From positions 124,001 to 188,000 of the forward strand of contig NZ_JBHULB010000008.1 in assembly GCF_042684265.1 (NCBI RefSeq): DNA of 64,000 nt. The letters are read 5' to 3'. Made by a program: the position numbers and the translations under genes. The notes below the pieces were generated by a model. It saw only the letters and a list, made by a program, of their open reading frames with translations, was not told the DNA's origin and searched no databases. Positions within the stretch are counted from its first letter, which is position 1. Each line of letters begins with the position of its first letter. Positions 18,110-26,186 of this stretch are shown here, in pieces. Source of the DNA: Croceitalea marina. GTDB lineage: Bacteria; Bacteroidota; Bacteroidia; Flavobacteriales; Flavobacteriaceae.

Positions 18110-18766
18110 CTAAGAATTTCCTTTTTTATAATCTGCTAAAAACTTCTCTAAACCAATGTCCGTTAAAGGGTGTTTTAGAAGGCCTTCAATTGAAGATAAG
18201 GGTCCGGTCATCACATCTGCACCAAGCTTGGCGCAATCAATTACGTGCATTGTATGCCTTATAGATGCCGCTAATATTTCGGTCTGAAAATTATAGTTAT
18301 CATAAATAAGTCGAATCTCTGCAATTAAGTTTAAGCCATCGGTAGAGATATCATCCAACCTTCCTAAGAAAGGTGAAACATAAGTCGCTCCTGCTTTTGC
18401 GGCCAATAACGCTTGACCAGCTGAAAACACCAAAGTACAATTGGTTCTAATTCCTTTATCAGAAAAATATTTTAATGCCTTAACTCCTTCTTTTATCATA
18501 GGTATTTTCACTACAATCTGGTCGTGAAGCTTGGCCAAGGCCTCCCCTTCTCTTACCATACCATCAAAATCCGTTGATACAACTTCTGCGGAAACATCTC
18601 CTTCAACAATATTACAGATATCTACATAATGCTTAAGAATATTATCCGTTCCGGTAATACCTTCTTTTGCCATAAGAGAAGGGTTCGTGGTAACACCATC
18701 TAAAACACCTAATTCTTCTGCTTCTTTAATCTGTGCAAGATTTGCTGTATCTATAAAAAATTTCAT
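18110..18766 (-). CDS. Transaldolase / fructose-6-phosphate aldolase family enzyme
   Basis: A 218-residue short-form transaldolase, the size of FSA/TalC enzymes rather than the 315-residue classical transaldolases. Motifs are FIDTANL at the N-terminus, DGVTTNPSL near residue 23, the Schiff-base lysine in VVKIPM (Lys87), and TYVSPFLGRLDD near 134. Enzymes of this subgroup either run the transaldolase step of the non-oxidative pentose phosphate pathway or cleave fructose 6-phosphate; the sequence alone does not decide. It is usually annotated as tal in flavobacteria. It stands alone, converging on the preceding lipoprotein gene. Confidence 0.9.
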   Translation of the reverse strand: MKFFIDTANLAQIKEAEELGVLDGVTTNPSLMAKEGITGTDNILKHYVDICNIVEGDVSAEVVSTDFDGMVREGEALAKLHDQIVVKIPMIKEGVKALKYFSDKGIRTNCTLVFSAGQALLAAKAGATYVSPFLGRLDDISTDGLNLIAEIRLIYDNYNFQTEILAASIRHTMHVIDCAKLGADVMTGPLSSIEGLLKHPLTDIGLEKFLADYKKGNS

Positions 18767-18799
18767 TAGTTCTTTTTTAAGTTTTTAATTCTTGTAAAA

Positions 18800-19606
18800 C
18801 TACAATTTATAATGGTTTAAGAGTAATCTTTCATACAAAGTATCCGGTAATACACTCTTCAGGAAAAGGGAAAATTTCTGTAAAAACACGCCGACCTTAT
18901 AATGAACCTTCGGATTATTTTTAATAATAATTGAATGTACCTTCTTTGCGACTACAATCGGGTCTTGTGCCGCATCTACATCAGTATTTATCATATCTAA
19001 GACTTTGGAATATGACGGATATGAAGAATTGTTATTTGCAGGTGCGTGATAACGCCCGGCTGCTATATTGGTAGCAAAATCACCGGGAGCTAAATCGGCT
19101 ATCTGAATGCCAAAGTCTTTGGTTTCCATTCTTAAAGCTTCAGTTACAAGACTTAAAGCTCCTTTACTGGCCGAATAAATACCACGATAAGGCAAGCCCA
19201 TATTTCCTGCAATAGAGGTTATATTTATGATCAACCCCTTTTTTTGACTTCTCATTTGAGGCAGAACCGTCTGAATCATACGAATAGGTCCATTCAAGTT
19301 TGTATCAAAAGCCTTGCTTATTTCAGTAATTGGGGTTTCTTCAATAGGTCCTGTTATACCAACACCTGCATTATTGATGAGCACATCGAGCTTTCCTTCC
19401 CTTTCTATAATACTATTTATGGCAGCCGAGATAGTATCACTTTTGGTCACATCAAGTTCAAGTAATTCAAATTCTTTAAAACCCTCTTGCTTTTTTAAAT
19501 TTCGGCTGGTTCCGTAGACTTTAAAGCCTTTTCCTGTAAGGTAAATACCTATAGCCTTGCCTATTCCGGAAGATCCACCAGTAACCAAAACTACTTTTCT
19601 GTTCAT
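18800..19606 (-). CDS. SDR family NAD(P)-dependent oxidoreductase
   Basis: A 268-residue classical short-chain dehydrogenase/reductase. The cofactor motif is TGGSSGIG near residue 9, the NNAGVG motif lies near 87, the catalytic Ser is in the ITSIAG segment, and the active-site pair is YSASK. The C-terminus is longer and more hydrophobic than the minimum, like the family annotated as SDR oxidoreductases in lipid or retinoid-like metabolism. Substrate unknown. I placed the start at the ATG at 19606: the upstream in-frame TTG extension would run into the SRP RNA gene. A TATTTTTG element ends 5 bases before this ATG. Confidence 0.87.
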   Translation of the reverse strand: MNRKVVLVTGGSSGIGKAIGIYLTGKGFKVYGTSRNLKKQEGFKEFELLELDVTKSDTISAAINSIIEREGKLDVLINNAGVGITGPIEETPITEISKAFDTNLNGPIRMIQTVLPQMRSQKKGLIINITSIAGNMGLPYRGIYSASKGALSLVTEALRMETKDFGIQIADLAPGDFATNIAAGRYHAPANNNSSYPSYSKVLDMINTDVDAAQDPIVVAKKVHSIIIKNNPKVHYKVGVFLQKFSLFLKSVLPDTLYERLLLNHYKL

Positions 19607-19659
19607 GATGCAAAAATAGAGAAAACTTAAAGCCTTTGGTTCACTTTTGGGCACAAAAA

Positions 19660-19757
19660 AAGGCAAGCTACCTACATCGCACCGCTACGACCGCATACCC
19701 TTGCTGCGTTCCCACCCTGGGGGATTTTGCAGGAGCTGGTCGTGTAGGACTTGCCAA
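19660..19757 (-). ncRNA. ffs: Signal recognition particle RNA, small bacterial type
   Basis: Read on the minus strand this is a roughly 98-nt hairpin RNA. The 5' GGCAAG (near 19755) pairs with the 3' CTTGCC (19667-19662), and the internal CACGACC/GGTCG arms form the long stem. The conserved SRP domain IV loop is recognisable as GGGAACGCAGCAAGG, the binding site for Ffh. A run of seven T follows the 3' stem, acting as terminator, and an excellent promoter lies just upstream. Together with Ffh and FtsY it targets nascent membrane proteins to the translocon. The exact ends are set from the stem and may be off by a few bases. Confidence 0.9.
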
Positions 19758-19760
19758 GGG

Positions 19761-19790
19761 CAAATATACAATCTTTTAAATTTGTTGCAA
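19761..19790 (-). promoter_or_regulatory. Promoter of the SRP RNA gene
   Basis: On the minus strand a TTG (complement of 19788-19790), a 19-base spacer and TATATTTG (complement of 19761-19768). The RNA's first paired base lies 4-6 nt downstream, which calibrates where transcription starts relative to the -7 element. Confidence 0.8.
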
Positions 19791-19826
19791 TCACAAGACA
19801 TGCTTAATTTGCAGCATATTTAATCC

Positions 19827-20876
19827 ATGAAACATAAAATATACATGAAGGTTTTTCTTGTAAGTATAACTGCTGTTTTTTTTATTGCCTGCGGAGGTTC
19901 AAAAGATACTACCAAACTATTTGATATTCAGTTAGAAGGTCAAAAAAAGCAGTTTCAAAAAAATGATAAAATAGGTATTTCAATACAGAATAAAGAAAAC
20001 TTCACCATTTCTAAAGTTGAATATGTAATTGATGGAAAAGTTCTTCCTGTCACAGACGGAAAAATAACTTTTAATATTGAAAAACTTGGCAACAAAGTTT
20101 TAATCGCCAAAATAGACTACGATGATACCTCCGTAGACATAACCAAAAAAATAAAGGTTTTAGCAGAAAAACCTCCTAAAATTTATACTTATGACATCGT
20201 AAACACTTTTCCTCATGACCAAACCTCTTTCACGCAAGGCCTGGAGTTTAGTAATGATACCTTATATGAAGGCACCGGTCGTAAGGGCCAATCTGTGCTC
20301 CGAAAAATTGATTTTAAAACAGGTAATGTCCTGCAAAATGTAGATTTAGACAATTCTGTTTTTGGGGAAGGAATAACAGTAATAAATGATAAAGTGTTAC
20401 AATTAACCTGGCAAAGCGGTATTGGCTACGTTTACGATCAATCAGATTTAAATAAGGTAGAAACTTTTAGCTATGGAAAGAGTAAAGAAGGCTGGGGATT
20501 GTGCAATGACGGACAAAAAATTTTTAAAAGTGATGGAACCGAAAAAATATGGATTCTAGACCCTACAAACTTTACAGAGATAGATTTTATCGAAACCGTG
20601 ACCAATAAATCTATCTTTAACAAGGCCAATGAATTAGAATATGTAGATGGAAAAATCTATGCCAACGTTTGGCAAAAAGAAAGCATGATGATTATTGATG
20701 CCACATCAGGCGCTATCGAAGGGGTGATAAATTTTGGAGGTCTAAAGAAAAAAGTAACGCAACACCCACAACTAGATGTGCTTAATGGAGTAGCCTATCA
20801 CCCAACACGTAAAACCTTTTTCGTTACAGGTAAAAACTGGGATAAGTTGTTTGAGGTCAATATCATTAAAAAGTGA
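19827..20876 (+). CDS. Glutaminyl-peptide cyclotransferase, lipoprotein
   Basis: A 349-residue predicted lipoprotein (FIACGG lipobox). The C-terminal 240 residues form the plant/bacterial-type glutaminyl cyclase five-bladed beta-propeller (PF05096-like): motifs FTQGLEF, YEGTGRKGQS, WGLCNDGQ and NELEYVDGKIYANVW are typical. It cyclises N-terminal glutamine to pyroglutamate on exported proteins; in Bacteroidota many secreted proteins begin with Gln after signal cleavage. Residues about 30-110 form an extra beta-rich, Ig-like N-domain. Two ATGs (19827 and 19845) are possible starts. It ends one base before the thioesterase gene. Confidence 0.9.
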   Translation: MKHKIYMKVFLVSITAVFFIACGGSKDTTKLFDIQLEGQKKQFQKNDKIGISIQNKENFTISKVEYVIDGKVLPVTDGKITFNIEKLGNKVLIAKIDYDDTSVDITKKIKVLAEKPPKIYTYDIVNTFPHDQTSFTQGLEFSNDTLYEGTGRKGQSVLRKIDFKTGNVLQNVDLDNSVFGEGITVINDKVLQLTWQSGIGYVYDQSDLNKVETFSYGKSKEGWGLCNDGQKIFKSDGTEKIWILDPTNFTEIDFIETVTNKSIFNKANELEYVDGKIYANVWQKESMMIIDATSGAIEGVINFGGLKKKVTQHPQLDVLNGVAYHPTRKTFFVTGKNWDKLFEVNIIKK

Positions 20877-20877
20877 T

Positions 20878-21270
20878 ATGAACAGTTATACCATACTAAA
20901 AAAAGTATCTCAAAAAGATTTAGATGACTTAAACCATGTTAATAATGTAGTCTACGTAGAATGGATTCAGCAGATATCAAAAGAACATTGGCAAGCAGTA
21001 TCTAAAAAACTTGCTTCGGGCTTTATTTGGGTGGTTAGAAGGCATGATATCACCTATTATGATTCTGCTAAGCTTAACGACGAAATCATAATCACGACCA
21101 ATATTAAAACTAACAAAGGTCCCATTTCTTTCAGGGAAGTAGAAATGGCAAACAATAAAACGGGAAAAGTGTTGGTTAAATCTATAACAGAGTGGTGTCT
21201 ATTACATTCTCAGACTTTAAAACCCATACGCGTACCCGACACCATTAAGAACTTATTTTTAGATTCTTGA
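20878..21270 (+). CDS. Acyl-CoA thioesterase, hotdog fold
   Basis: A 130-residue hotdog-fold protein of the 4-hydroxybenzoyl-CoA thioesterase/YbgC type. The active-site region DLNHVNNVVYVEWIQ (near residue 14) has the Asn or Asp-H-x-N-N pattern of these enzymes, with WVVRRHDITYYDSAKL around 50-65. It probably hydrolyses acyl-CoA or acyl-ACP in the cytoplasm; the natural substrate is unknown. I used the ATG at 20878, one base past the stop of the cyclase gene, rather than an upstream TTG. Its stop overlaps the TTG start of the next gene. Confidence 0.85.
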   Translation: MNSYTILKKVSQKDLDDLNHVNNVVYVEWIQQISKEHWQAVSKKLASGFIWVVRRHDITYYDSAKLNDEIIITTNIKTNKGPISFREVEMANNKTGKVLVKSITEWCLLHSQTLKPIRVPDTIKNLFLDS

Positions 21271-22823
21271 AAAAAATTAGATTAAAACATATCATAGTAG
21301 TTTTATTTATTGTCTCATTGGCATTAAGCTCTTCATGCAGAAAAGACTTTGATTTTAAACCCTCATCAGGAAATCTAGAATTCTCGAAAGACACTGTCTT
21401 CTTAGACACTGTTTTCACAAATATCGGTAGTAGTACCTACTCCTTAAAAGTATATAATCGCTCAAATAATGACATACAGATTCCTACTATAAGTCTTGAA
21501 AATGGTCAAGAAAGCAATTACCGTTTAAATGTAGATGGTGCCGCTGGTAAAACCTTTGAAAATGTTCCATTGCTGGCCAAAGACAGTTTGTTCATTTTCG
21601 TTGAGGTTACTATTCCCCAAGATCAAGTAAATCAAGATGAATTTTTATATACCGATGCTATTAAATTCGGGGCGTCAGGCAATACACAAAAAGTAGAATT
21701 GGTTACCCTGATTAAAGATGCGGTTTTTTTATACCCGAGGGAATTGGCAGATGGTTCAACCCAATCTTTACTTTTAGGAATTAATGACGAGGGAGATGAA
21801 ATTAGAATAGAAGGCTTTTTTCTAGAGGATAATGAATTGAATTTTACCAACGAGAAACCTTATGTGGTTTATGGCTATGCAGTAGTTCCGAATGAAAGAG
21901 TAGCAACGTTTGAAGCTGGTACAAGGGTTCATTTTCATAAAAATTCAGGTTTACTGGTAAGTCCGGAAGCTTCAATTCAAGTTAATGGAATGTTGAGTAC
22001 GGATCAAGAGCTATTAGAAAATGAAGTGATATTTGAAGGAGACAGATTAGAGCCAGGATTTTCAGATACACCCGGTCAATGGGGAACTATTTGGTTGACA
22101 AGAGGTAGTATTGATAATCAACTAAATTATTTAACCATCAAAAATGCTACAGTAGGCCTTTTAGTTGAAGGGAATGGAGATTTTACCAATTCAAATCTAA
22201 CTGTAAGCAACACCCAAGTTTACAATAGTTTAAGTTTCAATTTACGCACTAAATCTTGCAAAATAACTGCAAACAACCTGGTTTTAGGCAATTCAGGATC
22301 CGTGTCCGCTTTTCTTAGCCTTGGAGGTGATTACAATTTTAATCACTGTACCATAGCAAATTATTGGAGTAACAGTTTTAGAAACGTCCCCAGTTTGGTA
22401 ATTACCAACTTTGAAGAAACTGATTCTGGTGAAATTGTAAGCTCAGATTTGATAGGTGCCAATTTTTCAAATTCTATTATTGATGGTAACCGGTCCATAG
22501 AGTTAAGTCTTCTAAAGAACGATTCAGCTTTATTTCAATATAACTTTACCAGTTGTGCGTTGAAGTTTTCTGACACGACAGGTGAATTTAACAACGACCC
22601 ACTTTATAATTTTGATAATATTCTTTTTTTTAATTCAACTTTATTAAATCAAGAACTATCATTTGTGAACAGTTCGGAAAATCATTTTTTATTAAACCAA
22701 AATTCTGCAGCTAGAGATAATGGCAATATAGAACTAGCACAATTAAATCCAACGGATATTCTAGGAGTAAATAGAATAAATCTTCCAGATATTGGGGCAT
22801 ATGAGTTTGTTTCACAAAATTAA
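21267..22823 (+). CDS. Right-handed beta-helix lipoprotein
   Basis: A 518-residue predicted lipoprotein with a TTG start that overlaps the upstream stop (TTGA); no ATG is available before the signal peptide (lipobox SSSC). The first 150 residues contain a beta-sandwich-like region, and residues about 215-460 have the short-period repeat pattern of a right-handed parallel beta-helix (ASIQVNGML, GTIWLTRGS, ITANNLVLG, NHCTIANY). The tail ends in LPDIGAYEF, the motif seen at the end of choice-of-anchor Q type proteins. A surface-exposed adhesin or polysaccharide-binding role is inferred; no catalytic residues stand out. Confidence 0.7.
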   Translation: MKKIRLKHIIVVLFIVSLALSSSCRKDFDFKPSSGNLEFSKDTVFLDTVFTNIGSSTYSLKVYNRSNNDIQIPTISLENGQESNYRLNVDGAAGKTFENVPLLAKDSLFIFVEVTIPQDQVNQDEFLYTDAIKFGASGNTQKVELVTLIKDAVFLYPRELADGSTQSLLLGINDEGDEIRIEGFFLEDNELNFTNEKPYVVYGYAVVPNERVATFEAGTRVHFHKNSGLLVSPEASIQVNGMLSTDQELLENEVIFEGDRLEPGFSDTPGQWGTIWLTRGSIDNQLNYLTIKNATVGLLVEGNGDFTNSNLTVSNTQVYNSLSFNLRTKSCKITANNLVLGNSGSVSAFLSLGGDYNFNHCTIANYWSNSFRNVPSLVITNFEETDSGEIVSSDLIGANFSNSIIDGNRSIELSLLKNDSALFQYNFTSCALKFSDTTGEFNNDPLYNFDNILFFNSTLLNQELSFVNSSENHFLLNQNSAARDNGNIELAQLNPTDILGVNRINLPDIGAYEFVSQN

Positions 22824-22930
22824 TTGCAATTCTTAAAAAAGCATTTTACAGAAAAACCATAGTTTTTTTAAGGGAAAAACCCAATTGATATTAAAATTCC
22901 CTTATTACTTTAGCTTTCAACAAATTAAGT

Positions 22931-23665
22931 ATGTGTTACTTCTATGCCATTATAGATTCTCATGTGCCTTCCTGTTTAAGGTTGAAGACACGTTTAGATG
23001 ATTATTCTGATTTTGAGCTTACTAACATAGTGCATGATTCTGAAGATGGCATGAATTTAATTTTAAAGTACTCGCCCGATGTCGTATTTGTAAACCTAAT
23101 TAATAAAGATGCAGATAATCATTTTAAAATGATTAGTGAATTGCACCAATACCTTACTAAGCCACCAATTTTAATCGGTTATTCCAAGACCAAAAAATAT
23201 GCCTATGAGGCAATAAAAAATGGTTTTTTTGACTATTGGTTGTTTCCAAATACAGAACTAGATATACGCAAGACTATTTTGAAGCTGAGAAAACAGCGCC
23301 CAAAAGAAAAAACACCAAGTACTATTTGTTTAAAAACGTATCGCGATTTTCATTATTTGGATACCAGTAAGATTTTATACCTACAAGCCGACAATAATGC
23401 TACCGATTTTATTCTCACCGATGGAGATAAGGTTAGCGCTTATAAGACCCTAAAGTCTTTTGAAGAAACATTACCTACCAACTTCATACGAATACATCAG
23501 AGCTATATATTAAATAGTGAGTATGTATCTAGAATTAATTACGGCAAATGTATTTGTACGTTAAGAAATAATTCGAGGGAAATTCCGTTCTCTAAATCCT
23601 ACAAAACTCGAATTGACGAGTTGCAAAAACTACTCTCCAATAACGCAATTCAACACGTTAATTAA
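22931..23665 (+). CDS. LytTR-type transcription regulator with degenerate receiver
   Basis: A 244-residue regulator: a receiver-like domain (about 1-125) and a C-terminal LytTR DNA-binding domain (about 135-240), recognised by ILYLQADNNATDFIL and FIRIHQSYILNSEYV. In the receiver the strand that normally ends in the phospho-acceptor Asp reads PDVVFVNLINKD, placing Asn at residue 55. The acidic pair at the N-terminus is reduced to one Asp (Asp9). Conventional phosphorylation is therefore unlikely. No cognate LytS-type kinase is adjacent; the next genes are a tiny lipoprotein and a TPR kinase/LuxR pair. Confidence 0.85.
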   Translation: MCYFYAIIDSHVPSCLRLKTRLDDYSDFELTNIVHDSEDGMNLILKYSPDVVFVNLINKDADNHFKMISELHQYLTKPPILIGYSKTKKYAYEAIKNGFFDYWLFPNTELDIRKTILKLRKQRPKEKTPSTICLKTYRDFHYLDTSKILYLQADNNATDFILTDGDKVSAYKTLKSFEETLPTNFIRIHQSYILNSEYVSRINYGKCICTLRNNSREIPFSKSYKTRIDELQKLLSNNAIQHVN

Positions 23666-23690
23666 GAAAATTCTTATAAAACTAGGTGAC

Positions 23691-23721
23691 TTACTAATAG
23701 AACTATATAGTTCACTAGTAA
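23691..23721. promoter_or_regulatory. Dyad symmetry between the LytTR gene and the small lipoprotein
   Basis: A perfect 14-bp palindrome (GAACTATATAGTTC, 23700-23713) sits inside a longer imperfect inverted repeat whose outer arms are TTACTA and TAGTAA. It lies about 100 bases upstream of the small lipoprotein ATG and 26 bases after the LytTR stop. It could be an operator; no T-run follows, so it is not a typical terminator. Confidence 0.35.
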
Positions 23722-23811
23722 ACTAATTCTGTTACCCCTACCAAGCGCGCTAGATATACTTTTACTTCAGTTTTAAAAAACAATCATTTTAACCTAAAAA
23801 ATCAAGAACAC

Positions 23812-23964
23812 ATGAAAAAGGTATTAAGTATTTTGGCAATTTTAGTTATGACAGTAGGATTTTACTCTTGTGAAACTGAAAGCACTACCGAAGAGGAACA
23901 ACTTTTAATACAGGCAACAGATGACGATGAGGTTGAAGAAGAGTGCAGCAATTGCGCTATTTAG
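23812..23964 (+). CDS. 50-residue acidic lipoprotein with Cys-Ser-Asn-Cys tail
   Basis: A short ORF that reads as a complete lipoprotein: Lys-Lys N-terminus, hydrophobic signal segment, lipobox GFYSC with the modified Cys at residue 20, then 30 mature residues that are very acidic (TDDDEVEEE) and end CSNCAI. An AT-rich leader precedes it, and a strong intrinsic terminator follows 16 bases after the stop, which supports a real, separately transcribed gene. Function unknown. It lies between a LytTR regulator and a TPR sensor kinase, so a role as an envelope sensor ligand or target is possible but only inferred. Confidence 0.7.
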   Translation: MKKVLSILAILVMTVGFYSCETESTTEEEQLLIQATDDDEVEEECSNCAI

Positions 23965-23980
23965 AACAGATAAATAAACA

Positions 23981-24014
23981 AAAAACCCCAAATGTTAACA
24001 TTTGGGGTTTTTTT
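23981..24014 (+). terminator. Rho-independent terminator after the small lipoprotein
   Basis: A 14-bp stem (AACCCCAAATG core paired with CATTTGGGGTT), a TTAA loop, then a run of seven T at 24008-24014. It separates the small lipoprotein from the downstream kinase gene. Confidence 0.92.
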
Positions 24015-24074
24015 GTATATTGGAGGTAGTAAGTTTCTTACTTGTAAAGTTAAAACAATAAGATTATTCGATAG

Positions 24075-26174
24075 ATGAAATGGACACTGTTTTGTATATG
24101 CGTAATATTGATATCCAGCTGTTCAACCAAAAACAAGAATAGTAATAAAGTAGTTCTACCCAATATTAATGACAGTACTAAGATATGGATTACAGAAGCT
24201 ATAGATAATTCGTCCTTATCAAATACCGAGAAGTATCATTTACTATCAAAATCAAATGTCTTAATCAATAAATATCCTGACAGTTATTCAAAAGCGTCTG
24301 CATTATCGAAATTATCCTTATTATACAATCGTTTAAATGATAGTTTATCTTTTAGAAAAGTAAATGCTGAAAATTTTCAAGTAGCCAAAAGAATAGGCAA
24401 TTCTAAGTCCCTTGGTGTAGCAAACTGGGATTTAGGTTATTTTTTTAGGAAGAATCGCCTCCCCGATAGTGCTATTTATCACTACAGAAAGGCATATGAA
24501 CTTTTTAGAAAGGCTGAATTAGACTCCTCTTCGATTGCCTATCCTGGCCGAATGTTATACTCAATGGCAATTGTTAAGGATAATAGCAAGGATTACACTG
24601 GGGCGGAAAAGGATATTGTTAAAGCTATTACTTACTTTAAAGAACACAATTTAAAAAAACATATTTATTCATCTTACAACTTACTCGCGGTAATACAAAA
24701 TGGAATGGGTAAATATGATAATGCTATTAAATATCATAAAAAAGCTAAAGAGTATATTCCATTTTCAAAAGAAAGTCAAAAATATTCGCAAAATACCGCA
24801 AACTTAAATAATATGGCATCTACTAATCTCCGTAAAGGAGATTACTCTAAGGCTATTGAATATTATCAGAAACTACTATATATAGATAGTTTTCGTTTTA
24901 AAAAAAGAAAATCTTACGCAAAAGCAATCAGTGGTCTGGCTTACGCAAAATTTAAAAATGGCTCTAAAGACTTCGATCAATTGGCAAATGAATATTTAAG
25001 ATCTAACATGATTTTAGATAATATCAATAATGTTTCCGATAAAGCAAGAAACTACCAATATTATGCAGAAATGTTAAATGAGCAAGGTCAAACAGATTTA
25101 GCAATTGAAAATGCTTTAATTGCCAAAAAAATTGCAGAGGAAAGCTCTAATAATGACCGCCTACTGAGTTCTTTAAAATTACTATCAACCCTAGATAGAA
25201 AAAATAGTGCCGATTATTCTGATGTTTATTTTACCCTTAGTGAAAATTTATTGAGAAAAGAACGTGCCATGCAAGATAAGTTTGCAAGAATAGAAATGGA
25301 AACAGACGAAGTTATAGAAGAAAATGAATCATTGGCCAAACAAAAAGAGACATTAATAGGCCTTGGCATTGCATTACTACTTTTAGGTTTTGGAACATTT
25401 GTGATCATAATTCAAAGGTCGAATAATCAGAGGCTTAAATTCCAACAAACGCAACAAGAAAGTAATCAAGAAATTTATAATTTAATGTTATCGCAACAAG
25501 GCAAATTTCAAGAAGGCAAGCAATTGGAACAGAAACGTATTTCTGAAGAAATACATGATGGCATTTTAGGCCAAATGCTTGGTGTACGCCTAATTCTAAG
25601 TGGATTAAATGAGCGAAATGATGAATCAGCAATCCAGCAACGGGGTGAATTAATAGAAAAACTAAGAGAATTAGAAGAAGAAATGAGAACAATCTCTCAC
25701 GAACTAAATAATGCCGCTTACAAAAAAATCAATAACTTCATCGTCGCTATTCAAGATTTAATCACAACGGCACGTTCATCATCAAAAATTGAGATTTTGT
25801 TTGATTTTACAGAATCTTATGATTGGGATAGGCTTGACGGAGACATTAAAATAAATACTTATAGAATAATTCAAGAGTGCATCCAAAATTGTATAAAACA
25901 TTCTAGATGCACTAAAATAAATATAAGCTTGAATACTAAGGGCAATGAAATTATTTTAAAAATTAAAGATGACGGTGTGGGCTTTAATGTTAAGAAAGGT
26001 AAGAGAGGAATTGGTTTAAGAAATATAACCTCAAGGATAGACAAGATCAATTCAGGAATCAATATAAACAGTGGCCCAGGAATAGGGACCGAAATTAAGA
26101 TTACCGTACCTTTACTAGAACTAAAAACAAAAGAGACAATAGTATCCAAAGAAAGAAAAGCTTTGGAGGCATAA
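24075..26174 (+). CDS. TPR-containing sensor histidine kinase
   Basis: A 699-residue kinase of the Bacteroidota TPR type. The N-terminal signal segment contains a lipobox-like ISSC (Cys16). Residues about 80-390 form several tetratricopeptide repeats expected in the periplasm (for example DNAIKYHKKAKEYI, SKAIEYYQKLLYI). One membrane helix lies near 427-446, followed by a coiled coil. The HisKA_3 dimerisation box is ISEEIHDGILGQ with phospho-acceptor His494, and the ATPase shows DDGVGFN and GIGLRNI. It should phosphorylate the LuxR-type regulator encoded 12 bases downstream. If Cys16 is lipidated, the sensor would be membrane-tethered at both ends of its TPR domain. Confidence 0.9.
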   Translation: MKWTLFCICVILISSCSTKNKNSNKVVLPNINDSTKIWITEAIDNSSLSNTEKYHLLSKSNVLINKYPDSYSKASALSKLSLLYNRLNDSLSFRKVNAENFQVAKRIGNSKSLGVANWDLGYFFRKNRLPDSAIYHYRKAYELFRKAELDSSSIAYPGRMLYSMAIVKDNSKDYTGAEKDIVKAITYFKEHNLKKHIYSSYNLLAVIQNGMGKYDNAIKYHKKAKEYIPFSKESQKYSQNTANLNNMASTNLRKGDYSKAIEYYQKLLYIDSFRFKKRKSYAKAISGLAYAKFKNGSKDFDQLANEYLRSNMILDNINNVSDKARNYQYYAEMLNEQGQTDLAIENALIAKKIAEESSNNDRLLSSLKLLSTLDRKNSADYSDVYFTLSENLLRKERAMQDKFARIEMETDEVIEENESLAKQKETLIGLGIALLLLGFGTFVIIIQRSNNQRLKFQQTQQESNQEIYNLMLSQQGKFQEGKQLEQKRISEEIHDGILGQMLGVRLILSGLNERNDESAIQQRGELIEKLRELEEEMRTISHELNNAAYKKINNFIVAIQDLITTARSSSKIEILFDFTESYDWDRLDGDIKINTYRIIQECIQNCIKHSRCTKINISLNTKGNEIILKIKDDGVGFNVKKGKRGIGLRNITSRIDKINSGININSGPGIGTEIKITVPLLELKTKETIVSKERKALEA

Positions 26175-26186
26175 AATCGAAGTTTA

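Noticed and set aside
19607..19666. Longer SDR start adding 20 residues
   Set aside because: It begins at a TTG inside the SRP RNA gene, and the added residues do not fit the SDR N-terminus.
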